Notes: a model not told the origin generated them from the letters alone. A DNA stretch of 10,160 bases from an uncultured Agathobacter sp. (GCA_934358675.1 CAKRKX010000083.1:1-10160); one strand, 5' to 3'; counted from the first letter of the stretch, positions 1 through 7,324 are shown. Program-made: numbers and translations.

Positions 1-124
1 ATTGATGCAAAAGAGTCGTTCGTCCACTGATTTTGACACTTCATCCGCAACTTGTGAATCGCAAAACGATTTTGTGCGATACTCATATCGAGATATAAAA
101 GTATTTGATAAGGAGTCGGTTGTT
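1..124 (+). promoter_or_regulatory. Leader / upstream region of the lipoprotein gene
   Basis: No convincing gene is seen here; the reading frame of the downstream gene stays open through it, but without lipoprotein-like or other recognisable sequence. TTGACA at 33-38 resembles a -35 but has no good -10 at the right distance. TATAAA at 94-99 could be a -10 with a weak -35 (TTGTGC, 72-77, 16-bp spacer). An imperfect inverted repeat, ATCGCAAAA (58-66) against TTTT-GT-GCGAT (70-80), could be an operator or a leader hairpin. AAGGAG at 110-115 is a good ribosome binding site, 9 nt before the ATG at 125. The exact promoter is uncertain. Confidence 0.35.
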
Positions 125-910
125 ATGAAACGTATTTTACTGTTGTTTTTAACCGGATTTGCGCTGTTGACCGGATGCACGGCCGCAAACGAAGAAGCGG
201 GAATCCCTGATCCGGGAACGGAAAAAGCATCGGAATCACAGGCAGTTGAGACGGGAAAAGCAAATCGTATTTTGCCGAAAGGCGATATTTTATCTATGAC
301 AAAGAACATTGCGGGGGAGAGTATCACCTTCCCGGAAGATGAAAGCACTGCGATAACCGCGCTTGTGGAGAAAATAGAGAGTGCGGATGTCATAGAGGAA
401 GCGGATGCGCGAAATCCGGATTCACATTTGCTTGGGTTCGACTTCTTAATCATGTTAAAGGATGCGGATGGCAATGCGATATCGGTGTGTCTGGCGCCTT
501 TTGATAACGGAAGAGTCAGCATCACGATCGAGGAGAAGGACAACGATCAGACCATCTGGGTTAAGTCGTCAAGCCTTGTGGATCAGATGAAACAGTTGGC
601 AGGTTATGAGCCGCTGGAGCAGGAAACAATTGACAATATCACCGGCATTGTGATCGTTGACAGCGACGGAACGCAATATCTGTTATCCGAAGCGAAAGTT
701 TCCCAAATGCAAACGATACTGAAACATATGCAGGAAACGACCGGCGATTCTAAGTGCCCGTTTGATGTCGATATCGTATTTCATACAAAGGAGAATGATA
801 TCGAGGCAAAATACTGTAACGATAGTTGTGGTATTCTGGTTGTGCAGGGAGGGTATTATCGTCTGGATGAGCAGGACGCTGAATGGTTGTCGGCTACATG
901 TATTCCCTGA
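125..910 (+). CDS. Putative lipoprotein of unknown function with two similar domains
   Basis: Predicted secreted, lipid-anchored protein of 261 aa. Residues 1-18 form a bacterial lipoprotein signal: Lys2-Arg3, a hydrophobic stretch, then the lipobox L15-T16-G17-C18, with Cys18 as the likely acylated residue. An acidic, low-complexity linker follows to about residue 55. The rest appears to be two related domains, about 60-158 and 172-261. Each has an amphipathic helix, an F-D-x-x-I strand, a short polar turn, a beta hairpin, and a closing segment with an aromatic residue (W145 region in the first; YYRLDE...W in the second). The ATG at 125 is chosen over upstream in-frame starts because it has AAGGAG 9 nt upstream and begins the signal peptide. 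The 3' end overlaps the convergent flippase gene by 17 bp. I do not recognise the family; substrate and role are unknown. Confidence 0.8.
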   Translation: MKRILLLFLTGFALLTGCTAANEEAGIPDPGTEKASESQAVETGKANRILPKGDILSMTKNIAGESITFPEDESTAITALVEKIESADVIEEADARNPDSHLLGFDFLIMLKDADGNAISVCLAPFDNGRVSITIEEKDNDQTIWVKSSSLVDQMKQLAGYEPLEQETIDNITGIVIVDSDGTQYLLSEAKVSQMQTILKHMQETTGDSKCPFDVDIVFHTKENDIEAKYCNDSCGILVVQGGYYRLDEQDAEWLSATCIP

Positions 911-2237
911 GCAGCCACATACATGCGACCGACGCAAATACCTGCGACAGCAGAAGTCCCCACAGATAAGCTCCGATGCCGTAACCCGGCACGAGAAACC
1001 AGATCATTCCGATGCGGATCAAACAGGCGAGCAGATTGACAAAAAGAACCTGCTTCGGGCGGCCGAGTCCGTGCAGGATACTGTTTAGCAGGCTCGATAC
1101 ATACATGAGCGGGCAAAGCCACGCGAGTCGGCAGATAAAGCGTCCGGCAAGTGCATTGTGGAAAAGTTTGTTTCCGATCATGTCTCCGGTGAATAAAAAC
1201 AGAATCGTGAAAGCAAAACCAAGAAGCAGTCCCAAACGGATTGCTTTTTTCGTTGTGCGGCGGATCAGGTTTTCGTTGGCGCGTCCCTTGGCTTCGGAGA
1301 TCGCCGGAAGGAGCAGGACGGACAGCGAGTTTGTCAGCACGCATGGAAACAGGATGATGGAGAGTGTCATACCGCTTAAGATGCCGTAGACGCTGAGCGC
1401 ATCCGCCTGCGAATAGCCGTAAAGCTGTAACTTCTGTGGAATCAGAAGATTCTCAAGGCTTGTGCTGAAAGCAATCGCAAGGCGGTTGATCGTCAGTGGG
1501 ATCACCATCGCAAGGAAGGCGTGTGTCATGGTACTGTTACATACAGAATCTGCCGTGTAGGAGCCACGCGGCATGCATTTTTCACGAAGGAGGGCACTCA
1601 TGGATACGAGAAGGCCGAAACACTCGCCGATCACAAGTCCGCAGACCGCGTGGAAAGCGGTCAGAGGAAGGCCTTTTTCGGTGGTGATCTGAAAAATAAT
1701 CCAGACACTTCCCACGCGCGCAATCTGCTCGATGAGCTGGCAGAGGGACGGGACGAAAGCATTCTTTTTGCCGTAATAGTAGCCGTTGATGCAGGCGTGG
1801 ATACAGCACGGAAGCAGCGAGTAGGTAAGCAGCACCAGAAGCGGTGCGCAGCGCGCTTCCCCGAGAAAACGCACAGCGATCCGGTCGGCGTTAAAGTACA
1901 TGAAGATTCCGACAAGGACGGACAGTCCGCAGGAGAGAACGAGTCCGAGAACGAGATAGGCGCGCGCTTTTTTCTCGCCGCAGAGGGAGTCATCGCAGCC
2001 GCCGATCGCATCGCCCACAAACTTGGAGATGGATGTCTGGATCGAGGAGGCGGTCAGTGCGAAACAGAGGCTGAAAACAGGCCCGATCAGCTGATAGATA
2101 CCGAGCGCTTCTGCACCAATCGTGCGGGAGAGGAATATTCTATAGAAGAAGCCGATGATTCGGCTGAGGACACCGGCAGCAGTCATCAGGAGAGTACCGG
2201 TGATCAGGGGATTTTTTTTGATGGAAGATAGCGTCAA
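894..2237 (-). CDS. SpoVB/PST-type polysaccharide (lipid-linked precursor) flippase
   Basis: Integral membrane transporter of the MOP superfamily (oligosaccharide flippase / stage V sporulation protein B-like). Family members move lipid-linked glycan precursors across the cytoplasmic membrane. The N-terminus is typical of the SpoVB group: KKNPLITGTLL, then LSRIIGFFYRIFLSRTIGAE and GIYQL. About a dozen or more hydrophobic segments span the protein, and the C-terminal part has the usual small-residue-rich helices (NSILHGLGRPK). At 447 aa it is somewhat shorter than B. subtilis SpoVB (about 500 aa). The start is set at a TTG (2237-2235) because GGAG lies 6 nt upstream and the protein then begins just before the conserved KKNPLITG. 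A GTG at 2288 is in frame but has no ribosome binding site and nearly touches the divergent desulfurase gene. Whether it serves sporulation cortex synthesis or another surface polymer cannot be told; no glycosyltransferase genes are adjacent. Confidence 0.85.
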   Translation of the reverse strand: MTLSSIKKNPLITGTLLMTAAGVLSRIIGFFYRIFLSRTIGAEALGIYQLIGPVFSLCFALTASSIQTSISKFVGDAIGGCDDSLCGEKKARAYLVLGLVLSCGLSVLVGIFMYFNADRIAVRFLGEARCAPLLVLLTYSLLPCCIHACINGYYYGKKNAFVPSLCQLIEQIARVGSVWIIFQITTEKGLPLTAFHAVCGLVIGECFGLLVSMSALLREKCMPRGSYTADSVCNSTMTHAFLAMVIPLTINRLAIAFSTSLENLLIPQKLQLYGYSQADALSVYGILSGMTLSIILFPCVLTNSLSVLLLPAISEAKGRANENLIRRTTKKAIRLGLLLGFAFTILFLFTGDMIGNKLFHNALAGRFICRLAWLCPLMYVSSLLNSILHGLGRPKQVLFVNLLACLIRIGMIWFLVPGYGIGAYLWGLLLSQVFASVACMWLLREYM

Positions 2238-2243
2238 GAGAAA

Positions 2244-2247
2244 CTCC
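2244..2247 (-). promoter_or_regulatory. Ribosome binding site deciding the TTG start of the flippase
   Basis: GGAG on the minus strand, 6 nt before the TTG at 2237. It is the only Shine-Dalgarno-like sequence near the N-terminus, so it favours TTG over the GTG at 2288. A possible -10 (TACAAT, minus strand, 2269-2274) lies upstream, but no matching -35 is evident. Confidence 0.5.
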
Positions 2248-2293
2248 AAAGGGTAAAGATTGGTAACTATTGTATGAAGAGAGGGCACGAAAT

Positions 2294-3439
2294 ATGAGTT
2301 GTCGAATTTATATGGATCATGCGGCTACGACGGAGATGCTGCCCGAGGTGCGCGAGGCGATGGAGCCGTACCTCCGGGAGGAGTACGGCAACGCGTCCAC
2401 TTCGTATGAGATGGGCGTGCGGATGCATGACGTCCTTGAGGATGCGAGAGCGAAGATCGCGAGGGTGATCGATGCACAGCCGGAGGAAATCTTCTTCACA
2501 TCCGGTGGCAGCGAGTCGGACAACTGGGTGATCAAAAATGTTGCGGGGGAGAAAAAAGAGACCGGAAAACACATTATCACGACAAAAATCGAGCATCATG
2601 CAGTACTGCGCTCCTGCCAGTATTTAGAGAGCCTCGGTTATGACGTGACGTATCTGGATGTGGATGATTACGGACTGGTCACAGCCGACGAGGTGGTGCA
2701 TGCGCTGCGTGAGGATACGACGCTCGTATCGGTTATGACGGGAAATAATGAAATCGGAACGCTTGAACCGATTGCAGACATCGGAGCGCAGCTTCGTGCG
2801 AGGGGAATTGCGTTTCACACGGATGCGGTGCAGGCGGTGGGACAGATTCCGCTTTCTATGATGCGGCTTCCGGTTGATTATCTGAGTGCGAGTGCGCACA
2901 AGTTTCACGGGCCAAAGGGCGTAGGCTTTTTATATGCGCGGAAAAATCAGGATCTTTCTTCTTTTATCCATGGCGGAAGTCAGGAGCGTGGAAAACGTGC
3001 GGGAACGGAGAATGTGGCAGGGATTGTCGGGATGGCACAGGCGCTTGTGATTGCAGCACAGGAGATGCCTTATACAAGGGGAAAACTGATGCGCCTGCGC
3101 AATTATTTTGTGGAGCGCGTGCGGCATGAGATTCCGAATATCCGTCTAAACGGACATCCGTATAAACGTCTGCCGGGCAATGTGAATTTCAGCATCGAGG
3201 GCATAGATGCCACGGCGCTTCTTGTGCTGCTGGAGGAGGAAGGAATCTGTGCATCCGCAGGATCTGCATGCAACACCGGGCAGACACGAATCTCACATGT
3301 GATCGAGGCAATTCGTGTGCCGGAGGACTATGCTGCCGGCAGCGTGCGTTTTACGATGGGACGCGATACGACCAGGCGCGATGTGGATGCCTGCGTGGAT
3401 GCATTGAAGCGATGTGTCATAATATTGCGGCAGGGATAA
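2294..3439 (+). CDS. Cysteine desulfurase, NifS/IscS family
   Basis: PLP-dependent enzyme of 381 aa that converts L-cysteine to alanine and passes the sulfur as an enzyme-bound persulfide, for Fe-S clusters, tRNA thiolation or other acceptors. Landmarks in order: YMDHAATT at the N-terminus; EHHAVL with His101 (stacks on PLP in the family); NNEIGT; Asp177 in HTDAVQ; the Schiff-base Lys203 in SAHKFHGPKG; HGGSQERGKRAGTEN; and catalytic Cys326 in SAGSACNTG, followed by SHVIEAI and the closing GSVRFTMG. ATG 2294 is chosen because AGAGGG lies about 8 nt upstream and MSCRIYMDHAATT is a normal family start; a TTG 24 nt further upstream lacks such support. No iscU/nifU scaffold or thiI gene is adjacent in this window, so the sulfur acceptor is unknown. 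It is divergent from the flippase and convergent with the HAD gene. Confidence 0.92.
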   Translation: MSCRIYMDHAATTEMLPEVREAMEPYLREEYGNASTSYEMGVRMHDVLEDARAKIARVIDAQPEEIFFTSGGSESDNWVIKNVAGEKKETGKHIITTKIEHHAVLRSCQYLESLGYDVTYLDVDDYGLVTADEVVHALREDTTLVSVMTGNNEIGTLEPIADIGAQLRARGIAFHTDAVQAVGQIPLSMMRLPVDYLSASAHKFHGPKGVGFLYARKNQDLSSFIHGGSQERGKRAGTENVAGIVGMAQALVIAAQEMPYTRGKLMRLRNYFVERVRHEIPNIRLNGHPYKRLPGNVNFSIEGIDATALLVLLEEEGICASAGSACNTGQTRISHVIEAIRVPEDYAAGSVRFTMGRDTTRRDVDACVDALKRCVIILRQG

Positions 3440-3499
3440 AAACTGTGCATACCGGATTGCAGCGTCTGTTTTAAGGCAAGAAAAAATGCCGCAGGGAAG

Positions 3500-3526
3500 A
3501 AAAACGGAGAGCCGATACGCTTTCCG
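3500..3526 (-). terminator. Rho-independent terminator of the HAD phosphatase gene
   Basis: Read on the minus strand, CGGAAAGC, a 6-nt loop (GTATCG) and GCTCTCCG form an 8-position stem with one A/C mismatch, followed directly by TTTTT (3504-3500). It begins 4 nt after the HAD stop codon. No clear terminator is seen for the converging desulfurase transcript; read on the plus strand the stem has no T-tract. Confidence 0.6.
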
Positions 3527-3529
3527 GTC

Positions 3530-4387
3530 TCAGGCTGTCTGGCGTAAAGCAGGAATAAAAAGTTCCATGGCAGTAGCAACGCCGTCCGATTCGTTATCGT
3601 CGGTCACATAGTCCGCCTGCTCCCTGACGGCCGGTGTGGCATTGCCCATCGCAACACCGATTCCGGCAGCTTTGATGATGGCGAGGTCGTTTTCTGTGTC
3701 ACCGATTGCCATTGTTTCTGCCGGATCGATGGAAAGGATTTCAGCGAGCGCGCGCAACGCGGCACCTTTGTTAACATCGGCCCGTGTGAATTCCAGGTTG
3801 TTATATCCTCCGCAGACACTGGTTACGTTTGGATTGGATTCCAGATAGTTTTTGACTTCTTCGCGGTCCTTAAAGATACCGTTCTCGTCCGGATAGAAAT
3901 TGAGCGTCATCTTCTGGACTTTCAGATGATTGTCCCGGATGAACTGTGGCAGATTCTTTACGCGTGTTCTCGTGTTTAAGATGTAGTGCTTTAATGCTTC
4001 CGGGACGACAAGGCGCTCACCGTTTTTTACACACTGCATCGGACTGTAGCCATTGCCGCCGATGAATGCGTCCATATGGATGTCTTTCGTCAGAAGATAT
4101 TCGACGATTGGCAGGAACAGTTCCTCGTCCATCGCTTCTTCGCGCAGGCATTTTTTCGTCTCAAGTTCATAGATCGCGCTGCCGTTTGCGGTGATCGCGT
4201 AGCGGATGCCACTTCCTTTGATCTGGTCAAAGGGCAGGCCGTTCAGTGGGCGGCCGGTGGAGATCACGACTGCGATGCCGAGTTCGGTCGCTTTTGTTAT
4301 TATGTCAAGGTTGCGTCTGCTGATGCGGCTTTCGTGGTTAAAAAGCGTTCCATCGAGATCGAGCGCAACAAGTTTGATATTTTTCAT
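3530..4387 (-). CDS. Cof-type HAD-superfamily phosphatase
   Basis: Cytoplasmic HAD hydrolase of 285 aa, class IIB (Cof/YidA/YbjI type). Members dephosphorylate sugar phosphates, FMN, PLP or similar small phosphates with Mg2+. All four HAD motifs are visible: motif I D10-x-D12-G-T, with Asp10 the likely nucleophile; motif II STGRP (Ser43-Pro47); motif III Lys207 in the NKG segment; motif IV GDTEND (Gly229-Asp234). The C2-type cap lies between motifs II and III, about residues 80-195. ATG 4387 is preferred to an upstream in-frame start at 4471 because AGAAAGG lies about 7 nt upstream and MKNIKLVALDLDGTL is a canonical start. The gene is monocistronic, with its own promoter (4499-4527) and terminator (3500-3526). 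The substrate cannot be inferred from sequence. Confidence 0.9.
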   Translation of the reverse strand: MKNIKLVALDLDGTLFNHESRISRRNLDIITKATELGIAVVISTGRPLNGLPFDQIKGSGIRYAITANGSAIYELETKKCLREEAMDEELFLPIVEYLLTKDIHMDAFIGGNGYSPMQCVKNGERLVVPEALKHYILNTRTRVKNLPQFIRDNHLKVQKMTLNFYPDENGIFKDREEVKNYLESNPNVTSVCGGYNNLEFTRADVNKGAALRALAEILSIDPAETMAIGDTENDLAIIKAAGIGVAMGNATPAVREQADYVTDDNESDGVATAMELFIPALRQTA

Positions 4388-4498
4388 GTTGATACCTTTC
4401 TGAATATGAGTTAATATGATTTCTGAGATATACACCCTATCGGGTGCAATCTGAGGAATCAATAAACTCAATGTAAATTACACTTTAAAACGTAATCC
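4388..4498 (-). promoter_or_regulatory. 5' leader of the HAD gene with a small hairpin
   Basis: About 100 nt between the predicted minus-strand start site and the ATG at 4387. It contains a perfect 5-bp stem with a 4-nt loop, CACCC-GATA-GGGTG on the minus strand (4446-4433). There is no T-tract after it, so it is not a terminator. No known riboswitch pattern is recognised. Confidence 0.35.
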
Positions 4499-4506
4499 AT
4501 TATATA
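4477..4506 (+). promoter_or_regulatory. Possible metH promoter overlapping the HAD promoter
   Basis: ATTACA (4477-4482; 4 of 6 consensus positions), an 18-bp spacer, then TATATA (4501-4506). The -10 shares bases with the opposing HAD -10. If real, the metH leader is about 155 nt long. No better plus-strand promoter was found closer to metH, but this one is weak. Confidence 0.3.
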
Positions 4507-4599
4507 GGGAAATTCCAGATCGGGCAAGAGTCCATCTGTAACGTTTGCGCGGATCGCGTTGTAACCCGTGGCTGAAATACGAATAAGTCGTTACGTTTT
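4487..4599 (+). repeat. Nested inverted repeats in the metH upstream region
   Basis: Several dyads lie in the spacer before metH. AAAACGTAA (4487-4495) is a perfect inverted match to TTACGTTTT (4591-4599). GTAACG (4538-4543) matches CGTTAC (4589-4594). CGCG-GAT-CGCG (4548-4558) is a short perfect hairpin. The 6-bp and 9-bp pairings share bases 4591-4594, so they are mutually exclusive. They could be alternative folds of a leader RNA or protein-binding dyads. No S-box, T-box or cobalamin-box consensus is present. Confidence 0.4.
4499..4527 (-). promoter_or_regulatory. Sigma-A promoter of the HAD gene
   Basis: On the minus strand, TTGCCC (4527-4522), a 17-bp spacer and a perfect TATAAT (4504-4499). 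Transcription would start near 4492, giving a leader of roughly 105 nt. Confidence 0.65.
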
Positions 4600-4668
4600 G
4601 GTCATATTGATACAGAAAGACAGTGGCTGCTTTTGTTTAAGGGGAGCAGTACGAAAGAGAGGAAAACG

Positions 4669-7131
4669 ATGACAAAAGCAGAGTTTGTCAGACTGATAAA
4701 TGAAAATGGCCCGATCATCTTAGATGGAGCAACCGGAACCAATCTGATGGAAGCAGGAATGCCGATCGGTGTCTGCCCGGAAAAGTGGGTGATGGAGCAT
4801 CCAGATGTGCTCCTTAAGATGCAGAGTGAATATGTCGAAGCCGGATCTCATATCGTGTACGCTCCGACTTTTACCGGAAACCGGATCAAACTCGAAGAGT
4901 ACGGTTTGCAGGATCAATTGGTGGAGATCAATTCGACGTTGGTAAAACTGTCAAAGCAGGCGGTGGACGGCAAGGCATTGGTTGCCGGAGATATGACGAT
5001 GACCGGACAGCAGCTTTTCCCAATGGGCGAGCTGATGTTTGAGGAATTGGTGGAAGTGTATAAGGAGCAGGCAGGCGTGCTTGCGGAAGCAGGCGTGGAT
5101 CTGTTTGTTGTGGAGACGATGATGAGTCTGCAGGAGTGCCGTGCGGCGGTTCTGGCGATCCGCGAGGTCTGTGATCTGCCGATCATGGTGACACTGACTT
5201 ACAACGAGGATGGAAGAACACTTTTTGGCACACCTCCTGAAACGGCGGTTGTCGTATTGCAGTCGCTCGGCGTGGATGCGATCGGTGTCAACTGCTCGAC
5301 CGGTCCGATGGAGATGGTTCCGCTCGTGGAGACGATGGCAGAGTATTCGACGGTTCCGCTGATTGCAAAGCCAAACGCCGGACTTCCGGAACTGGAAGGT
5401 AAGAAGACTGTTTACCGTATGACTCCGGAAGAGTTTGCAGAGGCCGGAGTGGCATTGGTTAAGGCTGGAGCAGCAATCGTCGGCGGATGCTGCGGAACGA
5501 CAAAGGAACACATCCGTGCTCTGGCGGATGCTGTGCGCGGAATGGAACTTCACAAGCCGCTTGAAACGCACAGAAGAATTCTGGCTTCGGAGCGCCAGAA
5601 TGTGGAGATTACTTTGGATGGTGGATTTATCGTGGTCGGCGAGCGTATCAACCCGACCGGTAAAAAGAAGCTGCAGGCGGAACTGCGCGAGGGCAGGCTG
5701 GATCTTGTCCGCGAGATGGCGATGGCGCAGGAGGAGAACGGTGCGCGCATTCTCGATATCAACATGGGAATGAACGGCATCGATGAAAAAGAGATGATGA
5801 AGCAGGTAATCTACGAGGTATCTTCGACCGTGGACTGCCCGCTTTGTATTGATACAAGCCACATTGACGTCATGGAGGAAGCGCTCCGCATTTACCCGGG
5901 ACGCGCGCTCATCAATTCCATTTCGTTAGAGAGTGAGAAGATTGAAAAAATGCTTCCGATCGCAAAGAAATATGGTGCGATGTTTGTGCTCCTGCCTCTT
6001 TCCGATGAGGGGCTTCCGAAGGATGCCGAGGACAAAAAGCGTATCATTGAGATCGTGTACGACCGTGCAATGCAGATCGGTATGGCACATGAAGATATCG
6101 TTGTCGATGGACTGGTTGCAACGATCGGAGCCAATCCTGAGGCGGCAAAGGAATGTTACGATACGATCGCTTACTGCAAGGATGAGCGATTGCTTCCGAC
6201 TATCTGCGGTCTGTCCAATATCTCGTTCGGCCTGCCGGAGCGTATGTATGTGAATACGGCATTTCTTACCATGGCTATCTGCAAGGGTCTTACCATGGCA
6301 ATCGCCAATCCGTCACAGGAACTGCTGATGAATGCCGCGTTTGCATCGGACATGCTTCTCAACAGACCGGATAGCGACATCCGCTACATTGAGCGCATGA
6401 ACCGTCTTGCGGAGCAGAAGGCGGAGTATGAGACGGTCGTTGTCAAGAAAACACCGGCGGAAGGCACAGAAAAAAAAGAAAGCAGCGGCTCGGATTCTAT
6501 CAAGGATCATCCAATCTTTGTTGCTGTCCTAAAAGGAAACAAAGGAACAATTCTTGATGAAGTAAAGAAAGCACTTGATGCAGGGGTTAAGCCGGATACG
6601 ATCATCAATGACTATCTGATCGCTGCGATCAATGAGGTTGGAGATCTCTTCGATAAGAAGAAATATTTCCTCCCACAGCTCATCGGCAGCGCCAACACCA
6701 TGAAAAAAGCGATCGACTATCTCGAACCGATGCTTGAACGCCGTGAGGATGCCGGACAGATGCCGACACTTGTGATCGCAACCGTGGAAGGCGATATCCA
6801 TGACATCGGTAAAAACCTGGTTGTACTTATGCTTAAAAACTACGGTTACAATGTCATCGACATGGGAAAAGATGTGCCATGTGAGGATATCGTCGATACC
6901 GCTATCCGAGAGAATGCGGCTATTATCGGACTTTCCGCACTTATGACCACCACGATGATGCGTATGCAGGACGTTGTGGAACTCTGCAAAGAGAAAGGGT
7001 GCAAGAGCAAGGTCATCATCGGTGGAGCCTGCATCACGCAGAGTTTCGCGGACGAGATCGGAGCGGACGGGTATTCCAAGGATGCGGCAGAGTGCGTGAA
7101 GCTGGTCGAGCGCCTGCTGGCTGACGAATAG
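4669..7131 (+). CDS. metH: Cobalamin-dependent methionine synthase (5-methyl-THF:homocysteine methyltransferase)
   Basis: Transfers the methyl group of 5-methyltetrahydrofolate to homocysteine through methylcobalamin, giving methionine and THF, in the cytoplasm. The protein has 820 aa and three modules. The homocysteine/zinc module (about 1-295) has LDGATGTNLMEAG near the start and the zinc ligands Cys209 (VNCSTGP), Cys274 and Cys275 (GGCCGTT). The pterin-binding module (about 315-575) starts at GERINPTG (Gly324). A charged linker (about 592-612) leads to the B12 cap and B12-binding module (about 613-820), with the D709-x-H711-x-x-G714 motif (His711 ligates cobalt), a S-x-L segment and IIGGACIT. 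The C-terminal AdoMet-binding reactivation domain of E. coli MetH (about 1,200 aa) is absent, as in many clostridial enzymes. ATG 4669 has AGAGG 6 nt upstream; an upstream TTG at 4633 has no such site. A run of eight A (6470-6477) lies in the linker, but the frame is intact. Confidence 0.96.
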   Translation: MTKAEFVRLINENGPIILDGATGTNLMEAGMPIGVCPEKWVMEHPDVLLKMQSEYVEAGSHIVYAPTFTGNRIKLEEYGLQDQLVEINSTLVKLSKQAVDGKALVAGDMTMTGQQLFPMGELMFEELVEVYKEQAGVLAEAGVDLFVVETMMSLQECRAAVLAIREVCDLPIMVTLTYNEDGRTLFGTPPETAVVVLQSLGVDAIGVNCSTGPMEMVPLVETMAEYSTVPLIAKPNAGLPELEGKKTVYRMTPEEFAEAGVALVKAGAAIVGGCCGTTKEHIRALADAVRGMELHKPLETHRRILASERQNVEITLDGGFIVVGERINPTGKKKLQAELREGRLDLVREMAMAQEENGARILDINMGMNGIDEKEMMKQVIYEVSSTVDCPLCIDTSHIDVMEEALRIYPGRALINSISLESEKIEKMLPIAKKYGAMFVLLPLSDEGLPKDAEDKKRIIEIVYDRAMQIGMAHEDIVVDGLVATIGANPEAAKECYDTIAYCKDERLLPTICGLSNISFGLPERMYVNTAFLTMAICKGLTMAIANPSQELLMNAAFASDMLLNRPDSDIRYIERMNRLAEQKAEYETVVVKKTPAEGTEKKESSGSDSIKDHPIFVAVLKGNKGTILDEVKKALDAGVKPDTIINDYLIAAINEVGDLFDKKKYFLPQLIGSANTMKKAIDYLEPMLERREDAGQMPTLVIATVEGDIHDIGKNLVVLMLKNYGYNVIDMGKDVPCEDIVDTAIRENAAIIGLSALMTTTMMRMQDVVELCKEKGCKSKVIIGGACITQSFADEIGADGYSKDAAECVKLVERLLADE

Positions 7132-7168
7132 GATGAAAAAACAATTTTGAAAAAATGCAAAAAAGTTG

Positions 7169-7197
7169 TTGACATTTGTTCTTGTCCAAGATATAAT
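7169..7197 (+). promoter_or_regulatory. Consensus sigma-A promoter of the tRNA operon
   Basis: TTGACA (7169-7174), exactly 17 bp, then TATAAT (7192-7197); both hexamers match the consensus at all positions. Transcription would start near 7204, about 30 nt before tRNA-Val. It begins only 37 bp after the metH stop; no canonical terminator for metH is seen in that A-rich gap. Confidence 0.9.
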
Positions 7198-7206
7198 AAC
7201 GGAGTC

Positions 7207-7223
7207 GGTCAGCAAAAGCGACC
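7207..7223 (+). other. Leader hairpin before tRNA-Val
   Basis: GGTC, a bulged A, GC, an AAAA loop, then GC-GACC gives a 6-bp stem just upstream of the first tRNA. It would lie at the very 5' end of the transcript and may guide 5' processing; the role is inferred. Confidence 0.35.
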
Positions 7224-7233
7224 AACATCGAAT

Positions 7234-7306
7234 GGGATCTTAGCTCAGCTGGGAGAGCATCTGCCTTACAAGCAGAGGGTCACAGGTTCGAGCCCTGTAG
7301 GTCCCA
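7234..7306 (+). tRNA. tRNA-Val (anticodon TAC)
   Basis: Complete 73-nt cloverleaf. The acceptor stem GGGATCT pairs with AGGTCCC (one G-T wobble). D stem GCTC/GAGC, anticodon stem TCTGC/GCAGA with loop CTTACAA (anticodon TAC at 7267-7269), T arm ACAGG-TTCGAGC-CCTGT, discriminator A7306. CCA is not encoded and would be added afterwards. First gene of a two-tRNA operon. Confidence 0.97.
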
Positions 7307-7308
7307 TT

Positions 7309-7324
7309 ATCAGAGAAATCTGAT
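7309..7324 (+). other. Spacer hairpin between the two tRNAs
   Basis: ATCAGA-GAAA-TCTGAT: a perfect 6-bp stem capped by a GNRA tetraloop, starting 2 nt after the tRNA-Val discriminator and ending 12 nt before tRNA-Met. It probably helps separate or process the two tRNAs. No T-tract follows, so it is not a terminator. Confidence 0.45.

Noticed and set aside
1521..2231. Long plus-strand open frame of 236 codons.
   Set aside because: It lies antisense to the flippase, has no ribosome binding site and encodes a low-complexity charged sequence unlike any family.
4507..4600. Faint resemblance to a cobalamin riboswitch before metH (AGGGAA, CTGTAACG and AAGTC in the expected order).
   Set aside because: The conserved GGTGAAA/CC core and the AGTCAGGAGACCTGCC box are missing, and the AGGGAA segment is part of the opposing HAD promoter spacer.
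4388..4668. S-box (SAM) or T-box leader for metH.
   Set aside because: Neither the GAGGGA...GATGAAACC pattern nor the AGGGTGGNACCGCG box is present on either strand.
4951..5862. Long minus-strand open frame of about 300 codons inside metH.
   Set aside because: It is an antisense shadow of metH, rich in His, Arg and Leu from complementary codons, with no family landmarks.
6470..6477. Run of eight A in metH as a possible programmed frameshift or sequencing error.
   Set aside because: The reading frame is intact on both sides and the run encodes the Lys-rich interdomain linker.
7141..7170. A-rich imperfect dyad after metH as a terminator.
   Set aside because: The stem is broken and A/T-only for most of its length, and no T-tract follows.
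6529..7215. Minus-strand frame of 228 codons overlapping the metH 3' end and the tRNA promoter.
   Set aside because: It is antisense to the B12-binding domain of metH and crosses a perfect consensus promoter; not a plausible gene.
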